A DNA stretch of 64,000 bases, from positions 49,846,212 to 49,910,211 of the forward strand of contig QVOM02000112.1 of NCBI GenBank assembly GCA_003586115.2, in the 5' to 3' direction. The DNA is from Salvator merianae (lineage: Eukaryota > Chordata > Lepidosauria > Squamata > Teiidae). Below the pieces are notes generated by a model, which made no database searches, was not told where the DNA came from, and saw only the letters and a program-made list of their open reading frames with translations. The position numbers and the translations under genes were made by a program. Shown piece after piece: positions 1 through 12,039 of this stretch (positions are counted from its first letter, which is position 1; every line of letters begins with the position of its first letter).

Positions 1-204
1 TATCCATTTAGAATAAAAACAAATGCCACTCAAAATTACACTATTCTCTTGGAAGAAACCAAGCACATGCAGTTGTCTATTTTCAACAGTTCACACAGCA
101 GATCCTAACATTAACACTCTGGATGGAACTACCCCTACAGACCTCTTAGATATAACTGACTCCTGGGAGGGAGGGAAAAATTATTCAAATCACAGAGATA
201 AAGA

Positions 205-255
205 CATCAAGAAACATTATAAGTATTTCTGTTCCATCAAGAAACATTATCAACA
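205..255. repeat. Short tandem duplication
   Basis: The unit 'catcaagaaacattat' occurs twice, about 30 bp apart, in AT-rich DNA. It is probably a local slippage duplication. Nothing gene-like is seen between position 1 and about 820. Positions 400-470 resemble a dispersed reptile repeat also seen near 9150, 28900 and 31450. Confidence 0.5.
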
Positions 256-819
256 TACCACATAATCTCATACAAGGTTGTAAATATATAATTAGCTGAA
301 ACCAAGAATTAGTTTCCCAAACTATATAAATGAAAAATATTGATAATACAATTCAATGAATATAAGCCTATGCACATTTGTTGAGAAATAAGACCCATAA
401 AAGACAATGGAATTTACTCCTAAGTATACATATACAATACTGCAGCCTGAAGCTACTCATTTTACCCCTCACAGCAATAACTGTTTATCTACCTAAGAAT
501 TTGAACAGGACAGAATAACTTTTATTCACTAGCAGCCACTGCTGAATTTTATTAAGTTTGGCTGAACTGTACAACTTATACGGCTGAATTGATAGTTTTT
601 CTCTGGCAACCCTGAGCCAACAACATTACTGACTTCCAAAATTAGTACAGTAGTAGCTGCTGCTGTGTAGTGTTTAGTAAAAAAAAATATTGCAAAAGCA
701 ACCTGATGAATAATTCACGAATTAAGGAAGTATCCTAGCATTAAAAGACAACAGACAAAATGGATTTTGATTCTTCAGTTCCACTTAATATTTAAATGTT
801 ACTCTGAAAGCATGCTGGT

Positions 820-1190
820 TGTGTTGTGTGTTGATGTTAACATATAAGGCCCAAAATGGCTTAAGTCCTGTTTATCTGAAGGAGTGCCTTCTCCCATGTA
901 GATCTGCCAGAGTACTAAGATCACAAGATAAACCCCTTTTTGTAGTTCTGACACTCTCAAAGGAACAAAGGGAGGTGACATGTAATAGTCCCCAGACACT
1001 AGACCAGCTTCCCTCTGGAAGTAACCCAGGCAACAACATTATGTGGTTTTAGATGCCTGCTTAAAACATACCTCTTTACCCATGATGTTTAGCTTCCTTT
1101 TAATACTGCCCTGCCAGGCATGGAGGATGGGAGAATTATATCACATTTTAAACACTTTTTATAGATTTTATCATTTTACTGACCTGCCCT
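820..1190 (+). mobile_element. L2-type non-LTR retrotransposon fragment (RT C-terminus and 3' UTR)
   Basis: The plus-strand frame contains LTYKAQNGLSPVYLKE followed by RSARVLRSQDKPLFVV. This is the usual order at the end of L2-clade reverse transcriptases (LTYKALNGLxPxYL then SRxLRSSDxxLLVVP). The reading frame then decays through shifts and stops. Only the last part of ORF2 is present, so it is a typical 5'-truncated copy. I am confident it is non-LTR; the L2 rather than Rex/CR1 assignment is from memory of family motifs. Confidence 0.6.
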
Positions 1191-1865
1191 GGGACCAATG
1201 AAACCATTCAGTGAACAGCAGAATACTTAGATTCTTTTAAGTTATATTTCAAAAACTGCAAAGTCATTATGATGATGGCGGCTTGAACCATGTTTGCCAT
1301 GGCTAAGCATCCATATGGGGAACATAAAGCAATTTCTAAATCATCACTTGAATTTTTATTGGCTATTTAATCAATCTGTTCTATCTCTATACTAAGTGTC
1401 TTTTATGACATAACTTAATTAGAAAGATGACATCAATTGTACACAGGAATACTGAAGAATTTAGTTAGTTACAAGTTAGTCATGGAGAAATCAGAAGAAC
1501 AGACTTCCATTTGAAAGTCTATAGCTTTAGTAAGCATACTGACAATGTATCTTGAATGGTAACCCAAACCACATTCATAAAAAGCTATTTTATGCATAAT
1601 CAAACCCTAGTACTTTTTACACTAAATGGCTGTTCATGGTATAGTGTCTAAAACTTTGTAATTTAAGATAAAACTCCTTTCTAGCCCCAGCTAGATATGT
1701 TAGGAACTAAACCTGGGGTTCTCTATATGGAAAGTGTATGAACTCTGGCCCAACCATTTGGCAAATGTAAACCTGTCTTCATATACTCAGAAAAGTTCAA
1801 AAGTCAACCAGATACTACTCTCACTAAAGTGTCATATGGTTCACTGTATTCAAATTTATTAGTGG

Positions 1866-3880
1866 CATGTCAAAGTGGCACAAGAAGATGACACACACAC
1901 CCAAAGATGATGTCCATGGGGGAAAAACAGAGGACAGTATGAGTAGTTTCAAGGTTAATGAAGTGGCTGGATCAAAGCCAAGAGGAAATCTAGTTGCTAG
2001 TATTTTGGAGAAAAAAATTGCTGTTGTAAAAAAAGTAGTTTCTATTGTAAAATTAAATGTGAGGGCCATGAACCAACGTAAACCTGACCCAGTTAAAACA
2101 GAGGCAGATGGCAGACTAATAAAGTTCTTCTATAACAATTTGCTGGATATTGCCAGATGGACAAAATGTTGAATCAAGTTGGCCATAAGTACATAAGAAG
2201 TCTCTCTGGATCAAACTGACAACCCATCTAGTACAGCAATCTCGAACCCACAGCTGATCTAGCACATTAGTTGCTTTCACCAGAGTCCACCAGAAGGACC
2301 TGAGCATACAGCTTGCCCTGCTTGCAGTTTCCAAGAAGCTGGCCTCCTACTGCCAGTTGGGTTAATAGCCATTGATAGCCTTGACTTCCCTGAACAGGTT
2401 CAAACCAAAAAATGGCTTTCACAGAACATGTACTAAAATTGCAATAACTATACTTGCCAGAACAGAACCCTTGCTTTAAACGGGCCCCGACTGTAAACTG
2501 TAATCAAATATGAAGGAGTTCTATCCAGTCCGCACAAAACAGGGCTAGCAACTGATTGTGGCTCTAACCATAAACCTATAACTGGAAAAGTCAAAATCAA
2601 GTTAAAGCAAACAATGAATGCAGTCATAGCAGTCAGGCATTATCTCCCCAACATTCCATATGAATATGCAGTGTTGGTGAAAAACAGATTTAATGGACAT
2701 GCTTGACAGAATGCATGAAGAACTTTGAACAGAAGAGGTGCTAACAAAAAACATCCCAGAAAGAAAGAAAGGAAAAGGCAAAATGGTTGCCGGCTGTGGC
2801 TTTGAAAACAGCAGAGGAAAAGAAGGAAAGCAAAGGAGATGGGGAGAAAAGTGCTAAATTAAATGTGGAGTTCCAGAGAACAGCAGGAATAAGGAGGCAT
2901 AACTAAACAAGCAATGGGAAGAAACTGAAGACAACAATCAAATGGGAAAGCAAGAAATCGCTCCAAAAAATGGGCATGGCAAAAGACAAATTGGGAGGGA
3001 CCCAACAGAAACAGAGACATTAAAGAGATGGCAGGAATATACAGAAGAAATCTAACATGAGTGATGTATGTTATAGCGCAATCACTAATCTAGAATCAGA
3101 CAGCTTGAAGAGTGAAATTAAATTGCCCCTAGGAAGCATTGCTAACAACAAAGCTGTGAGAAGTGATGAAAATCCAGCTCAATTGTTTAAGAACCTGCAG
3201 GAGAATGTTCTTGAGCGCTACATGCAATATGCCAATAAATCTGGCAAACACAATAGTGGCCATTGGATTGGAACAAGTCGATCTATATTCCAATACCAAA
3301 AAGAGATAGTGTCAAATAATGACTTAATCATCCAACAACTGCACTTATTTCACATGCAAACAAGATAATGTTCAAAAACCTGCAAGTTGGACTTCATCGA
3401 TACCCAGACAAAGGAACTCTTAGACCTTCACACTGGATTTAGAAAAGGCAGAGACATCAGAGATCGAACAGGCAATAGATAATAAAAAAACGAGTTCCAG
3501 AAAAACTTTAATCTCTGCATTATTGAATATACTAAAGTCTGTGGTTGGCTTTTTAAAAAAAAATTAGCCTTCTACTACAGCACAAACTGAAAATGGAACA
3601 AGTGAACGGTTCAAGATTGAGAAAGGAGTAAACCAAAGCTTTATATTGTCACTTTGTTTATTCAATTTATATGCAGCCAACATCATGTGAAAAACCAGGC
3701 TAGATTAATCAGATGCAAGAATTAAAATTGCCAGAAGAACTATTAACAACCTTAAATGTGCTGATGATACCACTCTGACAGAAGAAGAGTGAGGAAACCT
3801 ACTGGTGAAGGTAAAAGAAGAAAGTGGAAAAGCTGGCTTGCTGCTAAACATCCCCTAGAACTAAAATTATGTCAACTGGC
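1866..3880 (+). mobile_element. RTE-BovB LINE, decayed, with nested insertion
   Basis: Several collinear blocks match BovB ORF2. NVRAMNQRK near 2060 corresponds to the start of the AP-endonuclease domain. ATDCGSNHK and NIPYEYAVLVKNRF at 2540-2690 match the end of the endonuclease domain. KAKWL and ETLKRWQEYTEE follow at 2780-3050. The RT part begins with LGSIANNKA (3120-3170), then HTGFRKGRDIRD (about 3430-3470), then LCLFNLYA, and a catalytic box reading CADDT rather than YADDT at about 3760. Stops and frameshifts interrupt it throughout, so it is inactive. BovB is abundant in squamates, which supports the host assignment. Confidence 0.8.
2191..2345 (-). mobile_element. L2/CR1-type LINE 3'-tail inserted in BovB
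   Basis: The block beginning 'acataagaag' and continuing 'ctggatca' then 'cccatctagtacagca' is the reverse complement of a common reptile LINE tail that ends in a 'gatccag...cttcttatgtt' motif. It falls inside the BovB endonuclease domain, so it arrived after the BovB copy. Similar tails lie at 19672, 27421 and 56512. Confidence 0.55.
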
Positions 3881-4745
3881 TCTAAACAGATGGAGAGGAA
3901 GTTGAGGCATTTGGAGAAAGGTTATGGCAAATCTAGAGAAAATCTACCCAGACGACAATTCAGCCCACACATCTACCCAAGTAATTTCATCACAGGACCT
4001 AATCACATCAGCCACAATATTAAAGGTACTTTCACCTGCTCATCCTGTCATGTGGTATATGCTATTTTCCGTCAGCAATACCCTTTAGCCCTCTATATTC
4101 AGCCAACAGGACAGTCTCTGCACCAAAGGATAAACAGACATAAACCAGACATTAGGAATGAGAATACACAAACACCTGTCACAAAACACTTCAATCTTCC
4201 AGGATATTCCATCTCAGACCTCAAACAAAAAACAATCCTTGAACAAAAATACTACTAAGGAAGATTAGAAAGAAACTGCAGAATTGGAATATATCCACAA
4301 ACTCCAGTCCACCGACAGGGGATTAAACAAACACAATGGTTTCCTGTCACACTACACATAGTACAACACTAGTTAACACACCAGCCTATTGAGGGTTCCC
4401 TTGGACTGTTCATCACATCTCCTTTCTGATTCCCAGCTAGTATCACTCTGCACTACAACACTCTGACAAGTTTGCATCTCTATTCATGCATAATGCCTTA
4501 TCAACCATCATTATACTCAACTACATCACACCTAGAGTTTTGCATTTCTACTGCTATTCACACACACAGCTTGCCTATATAGGTCTGTCCCTAGGCACTT
4601 CACTCCATGCATCTGATAATGTAGGCTTAGTCTACAAAAGCACATCCTACCAACTTCTTTCCCTTTGTAAGTCTCTAAGGCGCTACTAGACCCCTTTGCT
4701 ATACTGAACCCCACTAACATGGCTATGTCTTTGAATTCTAATGCT
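3869..4745 (+). mobile_element. Penelope-like element 3' part with GIY-YIG domain
   Basis: A 129-codon open frame (3869-4258) carries VVYAIFRQQYP, then LALYIQPTGQSLHQRIN, then RHKPDIRN and PVTKHFNLPGYS. This is the layout of the GIY-YIG endonuclease that ends Penelope-like retroelements. The YIG triad reads YIQ here, so the copy is probably dead. The 3' tail at about 4620-4740 carries the 'gtctctaagg' motif that recurs at 8398-8463 (inverted) and 8819-8935. It directly follows the BovB remnant. Family placement is from motif memory. Confidence 0.65.
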
Positions 4746-5930
4746 TTAGTGTAGAGACATCATATTATCAGCAAAGGCCCATATAGTTACAACTGATTTG
4801 GTATGCATCGTCCATGCGGTCACAAAAATAACTGAACAACAATAACTGAACAACAACTTTCTCTCCGTAATAGCTACTCAATTAACACAACAGAAGCAAT
4901 CAGTAGACGTGGCCTGGGCACAAATGGATAGGTTTGCATCCTCCAAAAATTAAAACCTCTATTCTAATGCTCAAGTGAAGATAGTAAGGATATTTAAGGA
5001 ATACAAAGTTCTTCAACATCTTTCTCCACCTGGTCTCATTCCTACCACCATAAGCAGGAGTTAAACAAGCAGAACTTGATTCATCCTGATGAAAACAGCT
5101 TGTAATGTAAAAAGACTCATGGTTAGTTCTCCCACTGCCATTGCTTACGCTGCCCGTCCAGAGAAAACCAAGGATCTTTTCACAGTTCTTTCCCTCAGTT
5201 AGCCTATATAACATTGAAGCCACTGGCTCAGATAAGAAATCCAGTGACAAATTCCAAAAATGAAGTTAGAAAGGTAATGCTAGCCTGTAATAATCCATTT
5301 GTGGAAGACCAGAAAAGGGTAGGGCTTTAATATGCTGGTATTTAAAAGCATCTTAATATTACAACACCTTACATCCAGGGTATCTTAGAACCACTGATTT
5401 AACTAGAAATATTAATTATTAATTTTAAAACAATGTCCTTCCAGAAATGCAATTAATTCCAAAAGTTATTAATTATCATTTCTAGTTATGTATTTTACAT
5501 GGGGGAGGGGACACCCTAGCTTAGATAGGCTCTAGTCATTTCCTAATAATTTTAATTTTTGAAAACTTTGAGATTTGAGATTTTTATAGGAAGCAGTACA
5601 GAAATATTTTAATTAATAAATAAATAAGATTCAAGGAATGAGAAAAATAGATGACAGGCTATAAGCTTTTGTTTAATCAGACATGTTATACAACAATCTG
5701 CTAGGATGACTGATAAAGCAGGCGTCTAGCTACATCAGCAATATTCCAATAATACGTTCACCTAACGGGCAATCTTAAAACCCTTCTAGGTTAATCTGAA
5801 CAGCTCAGAACTGGATTCTCTAGTACTGTGTAAGACGTACATCTTACCCCTACAACCAAGCATATCTACCTTAATGCACTTGTAGTCAGCATAATTTAAT
5901 GCCTTGAGTATCAAGCTGGGAGCCTCTAGG
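4746..5930. other. No gene seen
   Basis: AT-rich unique or highly decayed DNA. A short duplication of 'ataactgaacaaca' lies at 4822-4858. No splice-bounded open frame and no recognisable repeat were found. Confidence 0.4.
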
Positions 5931-5931
5931 G

Positions 5932-5981
5932 CCCTTTCCTTATTGAACCTTATTCCGGGATATATCCTAGAATAAAGGCCT
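5932..5981. repeat. Partial copy of the ggccctttctgcactggg inverted-repeat element
   Basis: The segment 'ccttattccgggatatat' followed by 'cctagaataaaggcc' matches the left arm of the element that is complete at 8980-9111. Only about 50 bp is present. Confidence 0.4.
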
Positions 5982-5984
5982 TCT

Positions 5985-6400
5985 CCCAATCATACTTTGT
6001 CTACATTGGGTGAAGCGTGAATTGGGCCATGGCACCCAGGGCGAGTATAACGGACACAAAGGTATGCAGATGGCATGCCCCTGTGGCATACCATGGGGAA
6101 ACATCTCAGTAGCAATGTAGAAAGTGGCATCCACCCCAAAGACGGCCAAACTGGAAACTGCAAAGGCCACAAATGAACATTCCCAGACTTCGCAGTCTCT
6201 AACTGCCTCTGAGGGCTCTTCGGAGGCAGCAAACAGGCATGGGGCAGAACAAGCCATCCAAATGCAGACGGGTCTGCTCCACTCCAGCAGCAGCCTGTTC
6301 CAGCATGGGATGCATTGCTTATTCCAGGACAGTACATTCCACTCTGTCCCAGAATGGGGGAGGGGAGTGAGAAGAGCACAGGTTCAATCTGTCACTCAGT
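5985..6400 (-). repeat. GC-rich unclassified interspersed repeat (family B)
   Basis: Its reverse complement shares blocks with 8466-8817, including 'agagactgc' and 'tctttggggtgga' in the same order and spacing. Its GC content is well above the flanks. Overlapping open frames on both strands here are products of that composition, not genes. It looks like a non-autonomous DNA element. I cannot assign a superfamily. Confidence 0.5.
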
Positions 6401-6721
6401 CATGAAAGCTTGCAGGGTGACTTTGGACCAGGCACTGAGGCTGACTCCAGGCAATTGCTTCTTGCTGTCCTTGCTAAATGGCAGGATGAAATCGTAGGGT
6501 AAGCCTGGGCCCTTATCTTGTCTGGCACTTGCTCCCATGATGGCATGTTGGGTATTTCTGGGTGTTCTGACAGCGTGAAATATTCAGAAATGCAGTAAGT
6601 ATTTTTCACCTGGTTTTGCCCCCGCATTTATGCACTGGGCATTTCCAGCAGGAAGAATCATAGAAGCAGATGCTCAGACAGGTTAGAAATATCACAATGC
6701 TTAGAAATTAACTGCAACAGT

Positions 6722-6830
6722 GATTATACCCCTATATTCTGGAAAGCTACGCTGGAATTGCCACGAATACGTGTAGCAATCCCAATGTAGTGCAAGATGA
6801 TCACAGGTTTTAAGCCTTGTCTGGATGCAG
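6722..6830. repeat. Hairpin repeat, copy 1
   Basis: The arms 'ctacgctggaattgcca' and 'tagcaatcccaatgtag' are near reverse complements around a short loop. The same arm pair occurs at 40737-40830, so this is a dispersed palindromic element rather than a chance hairpin. Its right end ('tgtctggatgca') also resembles the end of the palindrome at 52039-52173. Confidence 0.45.
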
Positions 6831-8395
6831 TCCACATCTCAGGTTCACATACCTCAGGAATTAAGAAGATAAAATATAACAAGTGCTGCCTTGAGAACTT
6901 GCCTCAGAAAAAAGGCAAAATATAAACGTCATCCCCAAATAAATAATTCCTACATTACACTTTAAATAACAAAAACTAGAATTGAGAAAATACCTAGGCG
7001 AGAGTTATTCATTCCTATTTTTCAAATAAAGTTATAATAACTATATTTTATTTAAGCAGACAGTCATTTTGCTGCTGGTATAAACAAAATTCAGGGTTTT
7101 TTAGCTTTACATTCACATTTCACTTCTGCACTTAAACCAGATATTTCAAGATTTTCTAACCCTGAAGTCTTCATTCATTTTCATAAAATGCACAATAAGA
7201 AAAGTTTCAATGAACTCTGCTTATGGTATTACTCGCTCCTTTCAGAAAAAGAACCAGTATTCATTAAATTGAATATTATTTCTCACTTCTTATTCTGGAC
7301 TTAAATTTCACATCAGTATTGCTGTTTTTGTTCTGAAATACCAATTTCTCCAACCTTTTTTTGGAAAACATTTAACAAAGTTATTGTTATCTATAAAAAC
7401 TAAAAACTCTATATGCCCAGCTTTATGCTTTCGGACAAATCTAACAAGCAACACTGTTCTCAGAACAAATTAATCATTTATATTATAAAACTCTCTTCTG
7501 ACAAGTTCCTCTAAATTTTTCATATCCATGTGGCTTCCTACTAAATTCACTCTCCTACTTCTATAAAAAAAAATGGATTCTGAATATTATTACTTACCTA
7601 ATATTTTGTTCAGAGATATAATGCAATCATTCCCAATGAAATCACGTTATTAGAAGGGCCAAGGGTTTTCAGTACATGGTTTTTCTTTTATTCAGGATCT
7701 AAGAATTTCAGACAATTTCAACACAAATTGAAGAAAAAAATATTTAGTTGCTCTAATTGTCCAGTCTCATTACTCCCTAAGAACTATCAACAATTTCTCC
7801 TGGGATATACTTCTTTGTTCTCAGCTGCCATACTACACTTATTCTATAAACCACCTGCTCCTCTGAATCCATCAACAGACCCTTCAATCTCAATATTGCA
7901 AAGTTGCCCTTCTAAAATGTCTTCCCTCTTTCCTTTGCTGCTGAAACTGAATTTACAGTCTTTTACTGTTGCTGTTCTGCCAAAATATGTCTAACTTGGA
8001 TCTCATGTGATAGCTCTTGTAAAACCAGCCCAATGATTTAAAACTGAGATATAGAATGAAAGACTTTTAAGGCCTGAAGGAATAAAGCAGTGGTCCATGT
8101 TGAAGGGCTTCTCTTCTTTGCATCTAACCACACACAAGTTTACTTAGAATTAAATTCTTTCAAAATCCCAAAGACTTGACTTCAGATTACAAGTACTGTA
8201 TATAGAACAAGGGTAAGGGTAATGCAACCTATCTTTTTTTCTGTCAAAGAAAAAGCTTCAAAACCACACAACCAATACCTGAAAATTTGCATGCATGTCT
8301 TGTAAAACTGTACACCTGTTTGCTGTTGTTGTATTACAGGCACTAATCTTTGTAACATTTCATTGTTGCTATTGTCATCATCATCATTATACAGC
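6831..8395. other. No gene seen
   Basis: AT-rich DNA. A strong minus-strand splice-donor-like site (ATTAG/GTAAGT) lies at about 7594, but the upstream sequence has stops in all frames and no convincing acceptor. I do not call an exon. Confidence 0.4.
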
Positions 8396-8397
8396 CT

Positions 8398-8463
8398 AAG
8401 GGGTCTAGTAGCACCTTAGAGACTAACAGAGAGAAAGAAGTTTGTAGCATGAGCTTTCATAGA
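8398..8463 (-). mobile_element. Penelope-like 3'-tail, inverted arm
   Basis: The reverse complement contains 'ctctgttagtctctaagg' then 'tgctactagacccctt', matching the tail at 4620-4740 and the plus-strand copy at 8819-8935. Together with that copy it flanks a GC-rich repeat in inverted orientation. Confidence 0.6.
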
Positions 8464-8465
8464 CT

Positions 8466-8817
8466 CAGGCTGTGTTCAGACATAACAAAGGGGGTGCTTC
8501 AGAGATACAGTATGTGGCTCTCATGGTCCCAACCTTCTCTAATCCACTTTTTCTAGCACAGAATGTTCAGGAGAGGGGGAGGGGCAGACTGGTGTGTGGA
8601 CAATCTCACCTCATGGGACAGGCTGCTGCTGGAGAGAAAAAGCCTGCCCACATTTGGATGGCCAGTTCTGCCCCATGACTGTCCACTGCCTCCACAGAGC
8701 CTTCAAAGATAGTGCAGAGACTGCAAAGTCCGGGAACTACTGTTCCTGGCCCATCATCTTTGGGGTGGACCCACTTCTACTAGCGCTCTTACAGTGCCAT
8801 TGAAATGATTCCCCCAT
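8466..8817 (+). repeat. GC-rich unclassified interspersed repeat (family B)
   Basis: It begins 'ggctgtgttcagacataa' and shares long blocks with 23797-23960 ('ccaaccttctctaatc' and 'aggggcagactggtgt') and, in reverse, with 5985-6400. It sits exactly between two inverted Penelope-like tails. No coding capacity was found beyond composition-driven open frames. Confidence 0.55.
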
Positions 8818-8818
8818 G

Positions 8819-8935
8819 GCTTAGTCTACGAAAGCTCATTCTACCAACTTCCTTCTCTCTGTTAGTCTCTAAGGTGCTGCTAGACTCCCCTGCTAACTGG
8901 TCCAGACTAACACAGCTACATCTTTGAATTATAGA
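8819..8935 (+). mobile_element. Penelope-like 3'-tail
   Basis: This is the plus-strand counterpart of 8398-8463. It carries 'gtctacgaaagctcatt', then 'ctctgttagtctctaagg', then 'cagactaacacagct', the tail order seen at 4620-4745. Confidence 0.6.
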
Positions 8936-8979
8936 GTCTGCCTACTATGAATGTCAAAGCTCAAGGAATAAGAAACTTA

Positions 8980-9111
8980 GGCCCTTTCTGCACTGGGTCT
9001 TATTCTGGATTATATCCTGAAATAGGACCTGCCATCCGCATGCTAGCATGAACTATTGCAAGTCCCTATTTCACAACATAATTCAGAATAAAGCCCAGTG
9101 CAGAAAGGGCC
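8980..9111. mobile_element. Miniature inverted-repeat DNA element (family M1), complete
   Basis: The left end reads 'ggccctttctgcactggg' and the right end is its reverse complement, with about 47 bp of near-matching terminal inverted repeat. The element is about 132 bp and has no coding capacity. Other copies or fragments lie at 25007-25187, 25497-25672, 51224-51371 and around 55344. Confidence 0.7.
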
Positions 9112-10232
9112 TGAGAAACCTGGGCCTTTTCATCATACATAAGAGAACCTAGGAGTAAGCACATACAAGTTTTCTTTTAAACTCCTAAATATGTAATCTC
9201 AGCTTTAATTTCCTAGAAATAAACAACACTGAACACAACAGGAACTACTTCTGAGTAATTATGGTTAGGGCTGAACTGTAAAGAAATATGCCCCACAATC
9301 ATTTTCAATAACGTATTACTTATATGTATTACACGCTGTAATAACTTTTATTACTATGAATCATGTGAAACCAGACTTTTTCACTATTAAATAATTAACA
9401 GCAACTATTATTTTTGTATTTGCTGCTGCTGCTATGAAACACCGTACAAAAATTAAAAACAAGGGCCCTAACTTCCAAGATAGACATGGCACGTAAAAAA
9501 GAGGAAAGATGAAATTTCTCCTCCCCAGAAAACCACTGTGTAATCTTAAAATAATATTTATGAGATAGTTGTTTAAACTAATACTAACTCAGACAAATGC
9601 AATGCAATGAGAATAGCTTCACAACTGTAATCACAACAGCCTAAATTAATGTAGAATTTTTCTCAGAAGTCGGTTTTGTGAACTGATGGAACCTGTACAA
9701 ATGTTATTTTTATGTTAGTCTGAAAGAAAGGTTTATTTATTTCTTTATTAACAGCTTAAAAAGCTTATAGTCTTCATTGCAGGAAAAGAAACAGCTGACC
9801 AATTTACAAGCAGATAAAAACATAGCATCATTTCTTTGGTAGCTATAACAGCATTCCCACGTTAAGACATGACTGATAAAATAAAATAAATTATACTTTT
9901 ATATTTCTTTGTCTTTAGATTAGAAGTATATCCAGCTTCCCCCCGCCAATAAGTCTGCGTAGGAACTGTAATAATTTGTTCATATTCACATAGCCACAAT
10001 AACACATAATAAATCAATTTAGCAGAAGGTATCACATTTACTCAATAAACTAAGTTTTGCCATCATCAATATTTGCAAATTTTTAGACAAGAAAGGGCCT
10101 TTTTTTCCTCCTCTTTTCACTTCCTTCCATAAATTACTTAATGCCTAAACTAATAAAAAGAATTGATCAGGATATGACTTAGCCACAAGTATAGCAATTT
10201 AATTCTTCTAAAATGCAAAATACTTTCCAATA
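9112..10232. other. No gene seen
   Basis: Positions 9130-9290 resemble the dispersed 'acttctgagtaa' repeat seen elsewhere in the window. The rest is AT-rich with no exon-like frame. Confidence 0.35.
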
Positions 10233-10240
10233 TTCTATAT

Positions 10241-10429
10241 CAGTGATTCCCAACCTGGGGTACAGGGTATGAACCTGGACATTTAGGGATACGCAAAACA
10301 ACTGAATAATGGCAGGAAAAGGCACTGTCTACTATAAATTTGAAATAACAGCAACTATTATGAAGAGTACATTTTATAGAAATGGGCTGCCAAGGGGTAC
10401 TCAAGTGAAAAAAAGGTTGCAGATCAGTA
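10241..10429. mobile_element. hAT-type miniature element with 8-bp target duplication
   Basis: The left end 'cagtgattcccaacctgggg' and the right end (reverse complement 'actgatctgcaacct') form degenerate terminal inverted repeats of the kind common in small hAT elements. The flanks are the identical 8-mer ttctatat at 10233-10240 and 10430-10437, the expected hAT target-site duplication length. Confidence 0.65.
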
Positions 10430-10979
10430 TTCTATATGCATACTCTGAGGAAGTGCTTAAGGTGGCAAAGGAGTTAATTTGCAGCTCTCATTTCAGAACT
10501 TCAGTTTCCCTATGTTTTAGTTTGCTTGCAAGCATAATATCCAAGCAAGAATTTCCATCTTCCTTTGGGAACTTCAGCTAAAGAAGTGACAGACAGTTCC
10601 TTCACTTTGTTCTACAAGTCTGGAATATTACTTTCTTTTTCTTTTTCTTTTTTAAATAGCTCAGTTATTCTTCATCGAAGATCTGTACCTCCAATGCAAA
10701 GAAACTGGTTTTCCTTTGCTGAATTCAATCTATCTCCCTCTATTCTAGTTTTTTACAAGCTGGAGTAATTTATGTCTGACCTAAAGATATCCAGAACCGA
10801 TTTCTATAAACAACAGTTGAGTTGTTGGAAAGTTCTTTGTAGTCAGCAATATAGCAGTTTCCTCTGTGGCAGTTAAGACTGGGTTTTGTGTAATAATAGT
10901 ATTATGTTATGACTTAGGATTCCTGTCAAAGTCAGACTGATGGGGGAAAGAAAAAATATTCCAGTCAGACAACTACACA

Positions 10980-11090
10980 CAACTGTTATCATGCCCGATT
11001 ACTACTTATACTGTATGAAAGGACTTACTTTTATACAGGTTACTTATACTATATGTAAGGCATTACTTTTATACAAGTTAAAAGCACTTT
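10980..11090. repeat. Imperfect direct duplication
   Basis: Two units of about 40 bp share 'acttatact', 'tatg', 'aagg' and 'ttacttttatacaggtta' with small differences. No gene is seen around it. Confidence 0.5.
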
Positions 11091-11206
11091 GAACTTTTTT
11101 TTTTTTTACAGATGAAGCTATTATTTCCTTTTTGTATGCCAGTCCTTATGCAAAGGAATGGTTTAATATCAGAATAATTCACTTAAGATCTTAGAAACTC
11201 AGGGGC

Positions 11207-11362
11207 TCACCTACACCCAAGTGACAAGCTGTTTTCAGCTGTATTATCTGACTCTGAGTTAGATAACATGGAAAGAAAATACCAGGTCACTTTTCTGATG
11301 TGGTTCTCCAATTCTGAAGATAGGCTGAAACTGTATTAAAACTTAGGTGTAGATGGTTCAGC
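11207..11362. mobile_element. Small inverted-repeat element
   Basis: The left 'cacctacacccaagt' and right 'acttaggtgtagatgg' are near reverse complements. They bound about 150 bp with no coding capacity. Target duplications are not clear. Confidence 0.4.
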
Positions 11363-12039
11363 CCTAGATCTAACTGGATAACTATCCAGCCTTTACTTAA
11401 GAACACTACCCCCTAGGTATTTCGCAATACTGTCAAACTGTTTTTACTATCAAACTGTGGCAACAGTAATAATAACCTGAATTGTTAATAAAGCTGCTGA
11501 GCAAAGGGAACTATTATAATTCATGGCATGAAAATATTAGAAGATTAACTCAGACTAAAAGACATATTAGTTCCACAGCACCCCCTTTTCCAACTTGTTT
11601 TGAGGTGCGAACTATAGCACACATCATATTACTTTATACATCCTACTGCTATCTCAGGACTCTCCAACCCATACCTACACATTCACTTGATAAAAGAACA
11701 AACTCAATAAGCATAACATCATCCTTATAGTCTTAAGTCTCCTGGTTTGGCAACACCTACAATTCCCAAATATTTTTAATATTGATTTCAGCAAGTGTAG
11801 TAAATGCTGAAGAAAGAGGAAAAATGACAAAATCATTTATTAAAATGTCTTTGCTCCATGGAAACATTTTATTAAATTAAACATTAAATTAATTTATTTG
11901 CATGGCGACTGTCACTGCCTCCTTCATCTCCCTGGGTTTGTTCTGCTGACTACTCTGGCTCAGACCTTTGGCTCTGCCCACGTGACCCCCTCACCTGTAC
12001 CCATCCAAGTCTACAGCTCGCCAGCTGCCACTCAACCCT

